Below, piece after piece: positions 1 to 7,856 of a stretch of DNA of 38,105 nucleotides (the first letter of the stretch is position 1; every line of letters starts with the position of its first letter). The notes beneath the pieces are model-generated. The model was not told the DNA's origin. It did no database searches and saw nothing but the letters and a program-made list of their open reading frames with translations. A program made the translations under genes and the position numbers. This DNA comes from Candidatus Firestoneibacteriota bacterium (GTDB lineage: Bacteria > Oederibacteriota > D2-FULL-39-29 > CAIOVX01), in the NCBI GenBank assembly GCA_903916325.1, contig CAIWWK010000055.1:1-38105 (forward strand). Direction: 5' to 3'.

Positions 1-1
1 A

Positions 2-79
2 GGCGATACGATGAAGCCGTGGGAAGAAGCGCTCGCCGAGTTCATTTCCAAGGACCTAAATTACAATGCGAGACCCTAA
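2..79 (+). CDS. 3' end of an unidentified gene (5' truncated)
   Basis: An open frame enters from the left edge and ends at TAA 77-79, giving a hydrophilic 25-residue tail ending in NARP. It overlaps the recX start by 14 bases, the same tight packing seen elsewhere in this window, so I read it as the C-terminus of an upstream operon gene. recA is a common neighbour of recX, but this tail lacks the acidic character typical of RecA C-termini, so I assign no identity. Confidence 0.45.
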   Translation, partial: GDTMKPWEEALAEFISKDLNYNARP

Positions 80-551
80 GACCAAAGCCCGCAATTATGT
101 CTATATGCTGCTCTCCAAGAAGTCTTACACAAAAAAGGAAATAGTTGACCGCCTGAAACGCAAGCTTTACGAGCCGGAAATAATTGCGGCTGTCATTAAG
201 GAATTTGAGGACGAAGGCTGGCTCAATGACAGGCGCTATGCCAGGGCCTTCGCGGCGGACAGCAAGACCTTTAACCGCGTCGGGAAAAGGCTGGTCCGGA
301 TTAAGCTTATGCGCAAGGGTGTGGACAGAGAGATAATAGAGAGCGCGGTTGAGAAAGCCTACGAAGGCGTTGACGAGTACGAGATGGCTCTGGAACTCGC
401 CTCAAAGAGGATGAGGAGCCTGCAAAAACTTGAGAAACAGGCAGCTGCAAGGCGGCTTCAGGGCTTTCTTGCGAGAAAGGGATATAATATGGATGTGATT
501 ATAAAGGTGGTAAAGAAAGTGCTGAGCGGAGCAGTATACGATGAAGGTTGA
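66..551 (+). CDS. recX: RecX family regulatory protein
   Basis: The 161-residue product matches RecX, the small helical protein that modulates RecA filaments in recombination and SOS repair. Recognisable RecX features are the N-terminal YTKKEIVDRL helix and the segment FEDEGWLNDRRYARAF (about residues 46-62), which carries the family's W-L-D-ryA pattern. The later three-helix repeats follow in order. Length is normal for the family (about 150-260). The ATG lies inside the end of the preceding gene, so the two are probably cotranscribed. The 3' end carries the alaS promoter. RecX followed by alaS is a gene order I recall from several bacterial groups. Confidence is good, as no other family has this pattern. 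Confidence 0.88.
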   Translation: MRDPKTKARNYVYMLLSKKSYTKKEIVDRLKRKLYEPEIIAAVIKEFEDEGWLNDRRYARAFAADSKTFNRVGKRLVRIKLMRKGVDREIIESAVEKAYEGVDEYEMALELASKRMRSLQKLEKQAAARRLQGFLARKGYNMDVIIKVVKKVLSGAVYDEG

Positions 552-576
552 GAGTTTTAGGGTAAACTGCTAAAAT
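548..576 (+). promoter_or_regulatory. Promoter for alaS
   Basis: TTGAGA (548-553) and TAAAAT (571-576) are separated by exactly 17 bases. The -35 box overlaps the recX stop codon. Transcription would begin near 583, leaving a leader of about 159 bases that contains the nested inverted repeat at 603-685. Confidence 0.6.
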
Positions 577-602
577 ACATGCAAATTTCGTAGAGAGAAG
601 TT

Positions 603-685
603 TGATGACACCGATGTTAAAACGATGACACTGATAGAGCAAGACGGTTTATCGGTGACATCAAGTGACTTTATCGGTGTAATCA
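603..685 (+). repeat. Nested inverted repeat in the alaS leader (IS-end-like)
   Basis: Two left arms, GATGACACCGAT (604-615) and GATGACACTGAT (624-635), face two right arms, ATCGGTGACATC (651-662) and ATCGGTGTAATC (673-684). Outer and inner arms each pair at 11 of 12 positions (the inner pair counting one G-U). The 83-base unit begins TG and ends CA. Paired direct repeats at each end, inverted to one another, resemble the termini of IS21-type elements, so this may be a MITE or IS remnant. It would also fold as a stacked hairpin in the alaS mRNA leader. A 27-codon ORF (625-708) runs through it, with no ribosome-binding site and no Ala codons. I see no clear target-site duplication. Confidence 0.6.
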
Positions 686-741
686 ATAAAAGCCATTTTC
701 TTTTGTGATCTTGATTAAAATCAGGCTGGTAAAGGATAAAA

Positions 742-3345
742 ATGAAGACGAACGAGATAAGAAAGTTATACATGGAATATTTCAAGAGCAAAGGACATAC
801 GGTGGTTGCGAGCGATTCGCTCATCCCGTCAAATGACCCGACGCTGCTATTTTCCTCCGCCGGGATGGTCCAGTTTAAACCGCTTTATGTCACGAAGGGG
901 CCTATACCCTACAACACCGCAACCAGCTGCCAGAAATGTTTCAGGACGCCTGACCTGGAAAGGGTTGGACTGACGCCGCGCCACCACACGTTTTTTGAAA
1001 TGCTCGGCAACTTCTCCTTCGGAGATTATTTCAAGAAAGAAGCGATTGAATACGCCTGGGATTTTTCCGTCAATGTCTTAAAACTTCCCAAAGAGCTCCT
1101 ATGGGTAACAATATTTGAAAATGATGACGAGGCCGGAGAAATCTGGCACAAGCATATCGGCCTGCCGAAGGAAAGAATTGTAAAGCTCGGCAAAAAGGAT
1201 AATTTCTGGGGGCCGGTAGGCGGCACCGGGCCTTGCGGACCCTGCAGCGAGATCTACATTGATTTCGGGGAGGAGTTCGGCTGCGGAAAGCCGGATTGCA
1301 AGCCTGGCTGCGACTGCGACAGGTTTGAAGAGTTCTGGAATAATGTTTTCCCGAGCTTCGACGCCCGGCCGGACGGGAAGATGCTGCCGCTGGCAAGGCG
1401 CGGCGTTGACACCGGGATGGGGCTGGAAAGGCTGGCTTCGATATTGCAAAATACAAAAAATAATTATGACATAGATATAATAAAACTGATAGTCCTGGAA
1501 GCAGCGAAACTTACCGGTTCGGAATACAAAAAAGACGCCAAGAAGGATGTTTGGCTGAAGATTATCACGGACCATGTCCGAGCTTCAACATTTCTCATAA
1601 GCGACGGCATTCACCCTCTTAATGAAGGGCGCGGATATGTACTGCGCCGCATCATCAGGCGCGCGGTCAGGTACGGCAAGCTGCTCGGAGAGGACAATTC
1701 GTTCCTCTACAAACTTTCCGGGACGGTCGTTGATATTATGAAAGAGGCCTACCCTGAACTGGGCGAGCGCAGGGTGCAGATATCGGATGTCATCAAGCAG
1801 GAAGAAGACAGGTTCCGCGAAACGCTGAACCAGGGAATCAACCTGCTGGAAGAAGTTATGGCGAAGTGCAAGGGAGTGATACCCGGAGCTGAGGTCTTCA
1901 AGCTGCATGACACCTACGGTTTCCCTCTTGAGCTTACAAAAGAAATTGCCGCCGAGAGAAACCTCAAGGTTGACGAAAAGGGGTTTGAAGCCGCGCTGGC
2001 GGAACAGCAGGAGCGGGCAAGGGGCGCATGGAAAGGCTCGGGCGAGAAGGAACTGCCCGGCATGCTCTCTGAGTTCCCAAAGACTGTGTTCACCGGTTAT
2101 TCCGGAGAAGAGAGATACTCAGGCAAAGCAAATATCCTTGGGATTATAGCGGCTTCCGCAGCCATCAAATCCGCCAAGAAAGACGACGAAGTTCTGATTG
2201 TGCTCGACAGGACGCCATTTTACGGAGAGTCCGGAGGGCAGATGGGGGATGTCGGGCGGATTTTGGGGGATAAGTTTGAAGCGGAAGTAATAAACACGGA
2301 GAAGTTCCAGCAGAAGGTTTTTGTTCACAGGGTGAAGATCCTTCGGGGGGTTGCTTCACCCGGGGATGCTGTTCTTGCCTCGGTTGATATTAAGAGGCGC
2401 AAAGCGATAATGAGAAACCACACCGCGACCCACCTGCTTCAGGCGGCTCTGCGTGCTGTGCTCGGCGATCACGTGCGCCAGTCAGGTTCTTTTGTCGGGC
2501 CTGACTACTTCAGATTTGACTTCACGCATTTTAAGTCCGTAACTAAGGATGAACTTGACAAAATTGAGAACGCTGTCAATGAAAGGATACTCGATAGTCT
2601 AAATGTCACGATGGACGAAATGGATGCGTCGGAAGCCAAAAAGACCGGCGCGCTGGCCTTTTTCGGAGAGAAGTACGGAGATAAAGTAAGAGTTGTCTGC
2701 ATAGAAGGCGTGAGCAAGGAGTTCTGCGGCGGCACGCATGTGAATAACATTGGCAAGATCGGAGTCGTGAAGATAGTCTCAGAGAGCAGCGTCGCCTCGG
2801 GAATCAGGAGAATTGAAGCGGTTTCGGGCGTCGGCGCGTTTAAATTGATAAAGGACAAGGAAAGGATAGTTACGGAGCTCGCCAACAACCTGAAGATTGA
2901 TCCCGCAAAACTTATCGAGCGCGTCGGAAAGATGTCGGAGGAGATTAAGACGCTTGAGAAAGAGATAGTCAGGCTCAAGCGCGGTGAAGGCGCTGTGAAA
3001 ACAACTGACCTGGCAGGAAGCGCGAAAGAGATAAAGGGAATGAAGGCGGTAATCGCCAAGCTTGAGGGCGTAGAAGCAAAGGATATGAGGGACATCGGAG
3101 ACAAGCTCCGGGACAAACTCCAAAGCGGCGTCATTGTCCTTTTCGCGTCAAACGAAGAGAAGACCTCGTACCTTTGCATGGTAACAAAGGACCTGACAGA
3201 TAAGGTAAACGCCGGGAATATAATCAAAGAGATAGCAAAGCTTACGGGCGGAAGCGGCGGCGGCAGGCCGGATATGGCGCAGGGCGGCTGCAAGAAAGTT
3301 GAGGACCTTGACGCGCTTGTAAAGAAAGCCGAGCAGATAATCTAG
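742..3345 (+). CDS. alaS: Alanine--tRNA ligase
   Basis: This 867-residue class II synthetase charges tRNA-Ala. The N-terminus (KTNEIRKLYMEYFKSKGH), SSAGMVQFKPLY and the RRGVDTGMGLERL segment form the catalytic core. The editing domain carries HNHTATHLL-type HxxxH at residues 560-564 and CGGTH at 662-666. The C-terminal C-Ala domain ends with the Gly-rich KLTGGSGGGRPDMAQGG. A Cys-rich stretch near residue 175-195 (GCGKPDCKPGCDCDRF) is the version found in many bacterial AlaRS proteins. Length is standard. The ATG is preceded by AAAGGA at a spacing of 5. It has its own promoter and an unusual structured leader, and a terminator follows. Confidence 0.98.
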   Translation: MKTNEIRKLYMEYFKSKGHTVVASDSLIPSNDPTLLFSSAGMVQFKPLYVTKGPIPYNTATSCQKCFRTPDLERVGLTPRHHTFFEMLGNFSFGDYFKKEAIEYAWDFSVNVLKLPKELLWVTIFENDDEAGEIWHKHIGLPKERIVKLGKKDNFWGPVGGTGPCGPCSEIYIDFGEEFGCGKPDCKPGCDCDRFEEFWNNVFPSFDARPDGKMLPLARRGVDTGMGLERLASILQNTKNNYDIDIIKLIVLEAAKLTGSEYKKDAKKDVWLKIITDHVRASTFLISDGIHPLNEGRGYVLRRIIRRAVRYGKLLGEDNSFLYKLSGTVVDIMKEAYPELGERRVQISDVIKQEEDRFRETLNQGINLLEEVMAKCKGVIPGAEVFKLHDTYGFPLELTKEIAAERNLKVDEKGFEAALAEQQERARGAWKGSGEKELPGMLSEFPKTVFTGYSGEERYSGKANILGIIAASAAIKSAKKDDEVLIVLDRTPFYGESGGQMGDVGRILGDKFEAEVINTEKFQQKVFVHRVKILRGVASPGDAVLASVDIKRRKAIMRNHTATHLLQAALRAVLGDHVRQSGSFVGPDYFRFDFTHFKSVTKDELDKIENAVNERILDSLNVTMDEMDASEAKKTGALAFFGEKYGDKVRVVCIEGVSKEFCGGTHVNNIGKIGVVKIVSESSVASGIRRIEAVSGVGAFKLIKDKERIVTELANNLKIDPAKLIERVGKMSEEIKTLEKEIVRLKRGEGAVKTTDLAGSAKEIKGMKAVIAKLEGVEAKDMRDIGDKLRDKLQSGVIVLFASNEEKTSYLCMVTKDLTDKVNAGNIIKEIAKLTGGSGGGRPDMAQGGCKKVEDLDALVKKAEQII

Positions 3346-3360
3346 CAGAGTGCAAATCCA

Positions 3361-3398
3361 AAGGGGCGTGTCTCTCAGTGGCGCGCCTCTTTTGTTTT
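3361..3398 (+). terminator. Rho-independent terminator after alaS
   Basis: An imperfect GC-rich stem (AGGGGCGTG against GGCGCGCCT, one mismatch plus a G-U pair) encloses a loop around TCTCTCAGT and is followed by the T-rich CTTTTGTTTT. It lies 16 bases past the alaS stop and just ahead of the next promoter. Confidence 0.65.
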
Positions 3399-3413
3399 GG
3401 AGCCCCGCGGTCA

Positions 3414-3442
3414 TAGACATTGTATTGACGATTGGTTATACT
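3414..3442 (+). promoter_or_regulatory. Promoter for the phasin-like gene
   Basis: TAGACA (3414-3419) and TATACT (3437-3442) have a 17-base spacer; each hexamer matches consensus at five of six positions. It lies directly downstream of the alaS terminator. The predicted start near 3449 gives a leader of about 53 bases. Confidence 0.65.
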
Positions 3443-3468
3443 AAATAAGGAAGAATAAGTGAATTGTG

Positions 3469-3490
3469 CTCGCAAGGCGCGAGTAGCGCC
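3469..3490 (+). other. Two mutually exclusive hairpins beside a ribosome-binding site
   Basis: CTCGC (3469-3473) can pair with GCGAG (3479-3483), while GGCGC (3476-3480) can pair with GCGCC (3486-3490). The two 5-bp stems share bases, so only one can form. The second directly abuts the ribosome-binding site AAGGGGG (3491-3497). The geometry is seen; any regulatory role is inference. Confidence 0.35.
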
Positions 3491-3501
3491 AAGGGGGATT
3501 T

Positions 3502-3798
3502 ATGAACAAAACATTGAAGGACCTGGTGACTGCCGGTTTCGGTTTGGCAGCGGTGGCGGAAGAAAAAGGGCAGAAGTTGCTGAAGGAAGTTATGAAGAAA
3601 GGCGTGATCCCTGAGGCGAAAGCCAGGAAGATGTATAAAGATTTTGCTGCAAAAGCAAAGAAGAGACAGGCGGAAGTGGCGAAATCTGCGGAAGCAGAAC
3701 TGACAAAAGCCCTGAAAAAGCTGCATATTGTCACGGTAGAAGATCTTGCCGCTCTTGAAAAGAAACTGAAAGCGAAAAAAACAGGGAAGAGACGTTAG
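3502..3798 (+). CDS. Small phasin-like helical protein
   Basis: The 98-residue product is highly charged, Ala/Lys-rich and almost certainly all-helical, opening with LKDLVTAGFGLAAVAEEKGQKLLKEVMKKG. This resembles the phasin / PhaF-PhaI-like small proteins annotated as polyhydroxyalkanoate granule proteins or regulators. I see no PHA synthase or depolymerase gene nearby, and many phasin-like hits in uncultured bacteria have no link to PHA, so function is open. The C-terminus is very basic (KAKKTGKRR). It appears to be monocistronic, with its own promoter, a strong ribosome-binding site (AAGGGGG) and a repeat block immediately after it. Confidence 0.7.
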   Translation: MNKTLKDLVTAGFGLAAVAEEKGQKLLKEVMKKGVIPEAKARKMYKDFAAKAKKRQAEVAKSAEAELTKALKKLHIVTVEDLAALEKKLKAKKTGKRR

Positions 3799-3804
3799 CA
3801 AGTT

Positions 3805-3911
3805 CCGTGTACCGTTTCCGGTTTACCGTTGACCGTTTGTTGTGTGCTTCGCACTCTGATTGCCGAAAAACATTCTTGAAACGGTAAACGGTACGCGGTA
3901 AACGGTAAACG
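3805..3911 (+). repeat. Inverted pair of 7-base CCGTTTA repeat arrays
   Basis: Five period-7 units (CCGTGTA, CCGTTTC, CGGTTTA, CCGTTGA, CCGTTTG; 3805-3839) are followed by a 38-base spacer and a second array of about five units on the opposite strand (3878-3911). The two arrays could pair into a long imperfect cruciform or RNA hairpin. The spacer contains a small perfect hairpin, GTGC-TTC-GCAC. The same heptamer recurs at 15133-15167. Confidence 0.75.
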
Positions 3912-3946
3912 AACGCATACAGTTTTCTCGGGGGTTTTTCAGGAAA

Positions 3947-5614
3947 ATGTCTATTTTTACGATTGGCAGAACAGGAAATAATGTCCGCCGGCTTGGCGAG
4001 ATTGTTAATGTTCTCGCCAGGCATAGTCTCGGCTACCTGGTGCACAAGCTTAACCTCGGGCATCTTCTGCATTTGAATAGCAGGATCTTCAAAGATACCG
4101 GTCATCATCTGGTAGAGCAGGAAGTCGAGAAGGCGTGCGAGGAGCTCGGGCCTACCTTTGTGAAGTTCGGGCAGCTGATGAGCATGCGCACGGATATGCT
4201 TCCGTTAAAGTTCACGAGGGAGCTTTCAAAACTGCAGGATTCCGTAAAACCTTTTCCGTTTGCCGAAGTTAAAAAAATACTCGAAGCCGAATACAGGCAA
4301 CCCATTCTATCCGTCTTTTCAAGCATTGATGAGAAGCCGCGGGCTTCGGCCTCCATCGCGCAGGTGCATTCCGCGGTAATTAAGGACACTAAAGATCGCG
4401 TGGTGGTTAAAGTTCAGAGGCCGAATATTGAAAACGAAGTGGAGAGAGACATAGACATTCTCTTTTATCTTGCCAGGCTAATCGAAAAACACGCGCCTGA
4501 GCTCAAGGTCTATAATCCTGTTGGTATTGTAGACGAGTTTGCCAAGGCTATAAAGAAAGAGCTGGACTTTACCTATGAAGTCAGCAACGCCGACAGGTTC
4601 AGAAGGGCTTTTGCAGGGAATAAGTCGGTCCACATTCCAAAAATATATTTTGATTTTTCCGGCAAAAAAGTTATAGTCATGGAGCATATAGACGGGATGA
4701 AGATATCGTCTTACATTCGCTCCAAGGCTCCGGCTGCCGAAAAGAGGAAAGTAGCGGAACGAATCATTGATATTTACTATACTATGATCTTTGAGCTTGC
4801 CTTCTTCCATGCTGACCCGCACCCCGGCAACATTCTGATAAAGAAGGATGGGACCGTGGGGCTCCTGGATTTTGGTTTGGCGGGCAGGCTTGACGAGTAC
4901 ATGCTGAAGAGACTCGCTTTTATGCTCCTTTCATTCGCGGACGACGAGTTCTCGGCTGAAAAGCTTGCGAATGTAGGATTGGTCAGCGAGTACGAGGAAA
5001 ATCCGGAATTCCAGAAGGAAGCTATAGTGCTTTTGGAACGATACAAAGGGTTTCCGCTTGAAAAGATAGATATCGGCATGGCGCTCTCGGAACTCGCGGA
5101 ACTCGCGAGGAGTTACGGTGTGAAGTTCGAAAAGGAATTCACCCTGCTTGCAAAGACGATGTACGCCGTGGAACGTATAATCCGCGACCTTGTCCCGGAT
5201 TTTGACTTTGTCTCGAGCGCAAAACCGCACGCGAGGAAATACATAGGGACCAACCTCAGCGCAAAGAAGCTGTTGCGCGAGCTGGAGAAACAAACGGCAG
5301 CTTTTTACAATTTGTTCAGGTCGCTGCCCTCCGAGATACTAAATATCATAAGGCTTGTAAAAAAGGGGACGCTCAAGATGGAATTTGAGCATGTCGGGCT
5401 GGAACCTTTGATCAGCGAAATAGACCGCGCGTCAAACCGCATAACTTTCGGGCTTATTATCGGGGCGCTGGTGATGGGTTCGGCGCTGGTAATTCATTCG
5501 GGAGCCGGACCAAAGATTTATGAGGTGCCGGTGTACGGTATAGTGGGATTTGTCATAGCCGCAATCTTCGGTTTGTGGCTGGTCATCTCAATATTCCGTT
5601 CCGGTAAGCTATGA
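3947..5614 (+). CDS. AarF/UbiB/ABC1-family atypical kinase
   Basis: The 555-residue protein belongs to the UbiB/ADCK atypical kinase-like family, which in other bacteria supports quinone biosynthesis or isoprenoid-lipid handling through a slow ATPase. Visible hallmarks are the family-defining KxGQ motif (KFGQ, residues 73-76), the Ala-rich loop ASASIAQVH that replaces the usual Gly-rich loop, the HADPHPGN catalytic loop (288-295) and DFG at 308. Two C-terminal membrane helices (about residues 500-550) end the protein, as is usual. No ubiquinone genes lie nearby, so the lipid substrate is unknown. It overlaps ruvX by ATGA. The start is backed by AGGA at short spacing. Confidence 0.9.
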   Translation: MSIFTIGRTGNNVRRLGEIVNVLARHSLGYLVHKLNLGHLLHLNSRIFKDTGHHLVEQEVEKACEELGPTFVKFGQLMSMRTDMLPLKFTRELSKLQDSVKPFPFAEVKKILEAEYRQPILSVFSSIDEKPRASASIAQVHSAVIKDTKDRVVVKVQRPNIENEVERDIDILFYLARLIEKHAPELKVYNPVGIVDEFAKAIKKELDFTYEVSNADRFRRAFAGNKSVHIPKIYFDFSGKKVIVMEHIDGMKISSYIRSKAPAAEKRKVAERIIDIYYTMIFELAFFHADPHPGNILIKKDGTVGLLDFGLAGRLDEYMLKRLAFMLLSFADDEFSAEKLANVGLVSEYEENPEFQKEAIVLLERYKGFPLEKIDIGMALSELAELARSYGVKFEKEFTLLAKTMYAVERIIRDLVPDFDFVSSAKPHARKYIGTNLSAKKLLRELEKQTAAFYNLFRSLPSEILNIIRLVKKGTLKMEFEHVGLEPLISEIDRASNRITFGLIIGALVMGSALVIHSGAGPKIYEVPVYGIVGFVIAAIFGLWLVISIFRSGKL

Positions 5615-6027
5615 GAATACTCGGGGTTGATTACGGCGATAAAAGAGTAGGACTTGCCGTGACTGATGAAGCCTGCATGCTCGCGCACGCCTTAAAGACG
5701 GTTCCGCGTTCCACGGCTCTCCGCGACATCCTTGCCGTTGTGAAAGAGTACGAAGTGCAGATTATTGTTGTCGGCATGCCCTATAATAACCGGGGCGAGA
5801 TAGCGTTTAAGGCAAAGCAGGTTTTGAAATGGCTGGAAGAACTTAAAGCGGCCGTCGCCGTTCCGGTTGAAACTTATGACGAGCGATTTACAACATTCTC
5901 CGCCAAGGAAGACCTGATTGCGGCGGATGTAAGCAGAAAAAGACGCGACGAGGTAATTGACAAACTTGCCGCAGCCAACATACTCCAGGGCTACCTGAAC
6001 GAGAGGAAGGAAAATGACAAAAAGTAA
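5611..6027 (+). CDS. ruvX: Holliday junction resolvase-like YqgF/RuvX
   Basis: The 138-residue protein has the RNase H-like fold of the YqgF/RuvX family, implicated in pre-16S rRNA 5'-end processing and proposed as a junction resolvase. Motifs in order: LGVDYGDKRVGLAVTD at the N-terminus (first catalytic Asp), VVGMPYNNRG in the middle, YDERFTTFSA, and DKLAAANILQGYL near the end, which supplies the last acidic residue. Length is typical. It overlaps the kinase upstream by 4 bases and mltG downstream by 14, so the three are probably translated from one mRNA. alaS, ruvX and mltG are near-neighbours in many bacteria, which supports all three calls. Confidence 0.93.
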   Translation: MRILGVDYGDKRVGLAVTDEACMLAHALKTVPRSTALRDILAVVKEYEVQIIVVGMPYNNRGEIAFKAKQVLKWLEELKAAVAVPVETYDERFTTFSAKEDLIAADVSRKRRDEVIDKLAAANILQGYLNERKENDKK

Positions 6028-7021
6028 AACAGGCGGAATTCCGCCGTACCTGAAAAAGACGGCAATTGCCGCGCTGGCGGTTTTTGCGGTTATTTTCTGG
6101 GTGCTGTTTGTCCCTCACCGGCTAGGCCATACGCCTACACTTGTGAGTATTGACCGGGGAATGCCGGCAGGCAAGGTCGCGGAGCTTTTGAAGAAGGACG
6201 GTATCATCGGCGATGTCTTTTCATTTAAATTGACTAGGTCGCTCCGCAAGGCGAAATTTAAAGCAGGAGATTATGAACTCTCGCCTTCCATGAACAACTG
6301 GAAAATTATATCAATGCTGGCTTCCGGCAAGGTCAAGCAGTACAAGATTACCGTGCCGGAGGGTTACTCTACAAAACAGATAGCGAGGCTCCTGGCCGCC
6401 CAGCACGTAACCTCGGACACGGCATTCCTGAAGAAGTGCGCCGATGCCGAGCTCGTCAGGAGGAAAAAACTGGAAGGTAATACCTTTGAGGGGTATCTTT
6501 TCCCTGAGACTTATCTTTTTAACGTAAACATGAAAGAAGAAGAAATCATCGGAATGATGTACGCCAATTTCAAAGCAGTGATGGAAAAGAACGGCGTTTA
6601 TAAAAAATGTGAGGCGAAGAAACCGGGTTTTTATGATGTGCTCAAGCTTGCCTCGATAGTGGAAAAGGAGGCCGAGAAACCATCTGAAAGAGCCCTGATT
6701 GCCGGGGTTTTTACGAACCGCCTGAAAGCCAGGATGAGGCTTGAATCCTGCGCCACAGTTTCTTTCGCCCTCGGCGACCGGGTAAAAGGGAAGACGCGGC
6801 TGAGCTTAAACGACCTTGAGGTTGAATCCCGCTATAACACCTATAAATATTACGGGCTTCCGCCGGCTCCAATCTGCAATCCCGGCCTGCCTTCAATCCT
6901 TGCCGCGCTAAATCCCGCGGAGACCAAGTTTATGTTTTTTGTTTCAAAAGGAGACGGCACTCACGAGTTCAGCGAAACGCTCGAACAGCACAACGCCGCC
7001 AAGGCCAAGTTCGAAAAATAG
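6014..7021 (+). CDS. mltG: Endolytic murein transglycosylase MltG (YceG-like)
   Basis: The 335-residue inner-membrane protein cleaves nascent glycan strands to set chain length. It has a cytoplasmic tail, one membrane helix (about residues 16-36), a LysM-like region and the YceG catalytic domain. Diagnostic motifs are EGYLFPETYLF, the catalytic-Glu segment ASIVEKEA (E217/E219), YNTYKYYGLPPAPICNPG and the closing FVSKGDGTHEFSETLEQHN. The common LQSDPTV motif appears here as LESCATV, a variant I have seen in other lineages. Ribosome-binding site AGGAAGGA precedes the ATG inside the end of ruvX. No terminator is obvious before the next promoter. Confidence 0.94.
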   Translation: MTKSKTGGIPPYLKKTAIAALAVFAVIFWVLFVPHRLGHTPTLVSIDRGMPAGKVAELLKKDGIIGDVFSFKLTRSLRKAKFKAGDYELSPSMNNWKIISMLASGKVKQYKITVPEGYSTKQIARLLAAQHVTSDTAFLKKCADAELVRRKKLEGNTFEGYLFPETYLFNVNMKEEEIIGMMYANFKAVMEKNGVYKKCEAKKPGFYDVLKLASIVEKEAEKPSERALIAGVFTNRLKARMRLESCATVSFALGDRVKGKTRLSLNDLEVESRYNTYKYYGLPPAPICNPGLPSILAALNPAETKFMFFVSKGDGTHEFSETLEQHNAAKAKFEK

Positions 7022-7056
7022 CGGTTTCTTGTCCGTAATCGAGGGACCTAATAGCC

Positions 7057-7085
7057 TTGAATTGCCCTTATGGCGGTGTTAAAAT
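7057..7085 (+). promoter_or_regulatory. Promoter for the ABC exporter operon, probably leaderless
   Basis: TTGAAT (7057-7062), a 17-base spacer and TAAAAT (7080-7085), with TGT just before the -10 (extended -10). The expected +1, seven bases after the -10, is 7092, which is the A of the ABC ATPase ATG. No ribosome-binding site lies upstream, consistent with a leaderless transcript. Confidence 0.65.
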
Positions 7086-7091
7086 ATTAAG

Positions 7092-7856
7092 ATGATAGAG
7101 TTAAAACACCTCGTCAAAAAGTACGGCAAGTTCACCGCAGTGGATAATCTTTCCATAACCGTCAAAAAAGGCGAGATCTTCGGGTTTCTCGGCCCAAACG
7201 GCGCCGGCAAGACCACAACAATAAAGATAATGACCGGCCTTCTGAAACCAACTTCCGGCGAAGCTCTAATCGGCGGTTTTGATATACAGAAAGACCCCGT
7301 CTCTGTTAAAAAAATAATAGGTTTTATCCCGGACCGCCCGTACATCTACGAAAAGCTTACCGGTAAAGAGTTCCTTGGTTTCATCTCCGGCGTTTTCAGA
7401 CTTGACAAAAAAAGCGCGGATAAAAAAGCGGCGGAGCTGCTTGAGCTTTTCGAGATAGACAAGTGGGGGGATGAGCTAATCGAGAGCTACTCACACGGAA
7501 TGAAACAGAAACTCGTTATGGCTTCCAACATACTCCACGATCCCGCAATTTATATCATAGACGAGCCTATGGTAGGGCTTGACCCTAAGAGCGCAAAAAT
7601 AGTAAGAGAAATGTTCCTGGACCTGAAGAAGGCCGGAAAGACGCTCTTTATCTCCACTCATAGCCTTGAGATAGTCGAGAGCCTCTGCAACACGATAGGC
7701 ATAATTCAGAACGGCAGGATGATTGCTAAGGGTAGCATGGAAGAACTGCGCGCTTCCTCGAAGAGCGGAAGTTCAAACCTTGAGGATATCTTCCTCAGCC
7801 TAACCGGAGCGCCGGATCTTACCGGAGTACTAAATTATATCAGCGGGGAAAAATGA
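7092..7856 (+). CDS. ABC transporter ATP-binding protein
   Basis: This 254-residue ATPase has Walker A GPNGAGKTT (about residues 35-43), a signature YSHGMKQKL in place of the classical LSGGQ, Walker B IYIIDEP, the D-loop GLDP and the switch His in STHS. The SxGMKQ-type signature is typical of the Nat/YbhF/Ccm-like exporter subgroup. It is followed by a membrane permease with an ATGA overlap, so the two form an exporter. The substrate cannot be read from sequence. Translation probably starts from a leaderless mRNA. Confidence 0.93.
   Translation: MIELKHLVKKYGKFTAVDNLSITVKKGEIFGFLGPNGAGKTTTIKIMTGLLKPTSGEALIGGFDIQKDPVSVKKIIGFIPDRPYIYEKLTGKEFLGFISGVFRLDKKSADKKAAELLELFEIDKWGDELIESYSHGMKQKLVMASNILHDPAIYIIDEPMVGLDPKSAKIVREMFLDLKKAGKTLFISTHSLEIVESLCNTIGIIQNGRMIAKGSMEELRASSKSGSSNLEDIFLSLTGAPDLTGVLNYISGEK

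Noticed and set aside
625-708. 27-codon leader peptide before alaS
   Set aside because: No ribosome-binding site and no Ala codons, so attenuation by Ala-tRNA charging is not supported.
577-741. T-box riboswitch upstream of alaS
   Set aside because: No conserved T-box sequence, no specifier-loop pattern and no terminator; the leader is explained better by the nested inverted repeat.
2505-3293. 262-codon antisense ORF inside alaS
   Set aside because: Ser/Ile/Leu-rich shadow of alaS codons with no recognisable family, no ribosome-binding site and complete overlap with a certain gene.
3805-3911. CRISPR-like array
   Set aside because: Units are 7 bases and directly adjacent, with no unique spacers and no cas genes nearby.
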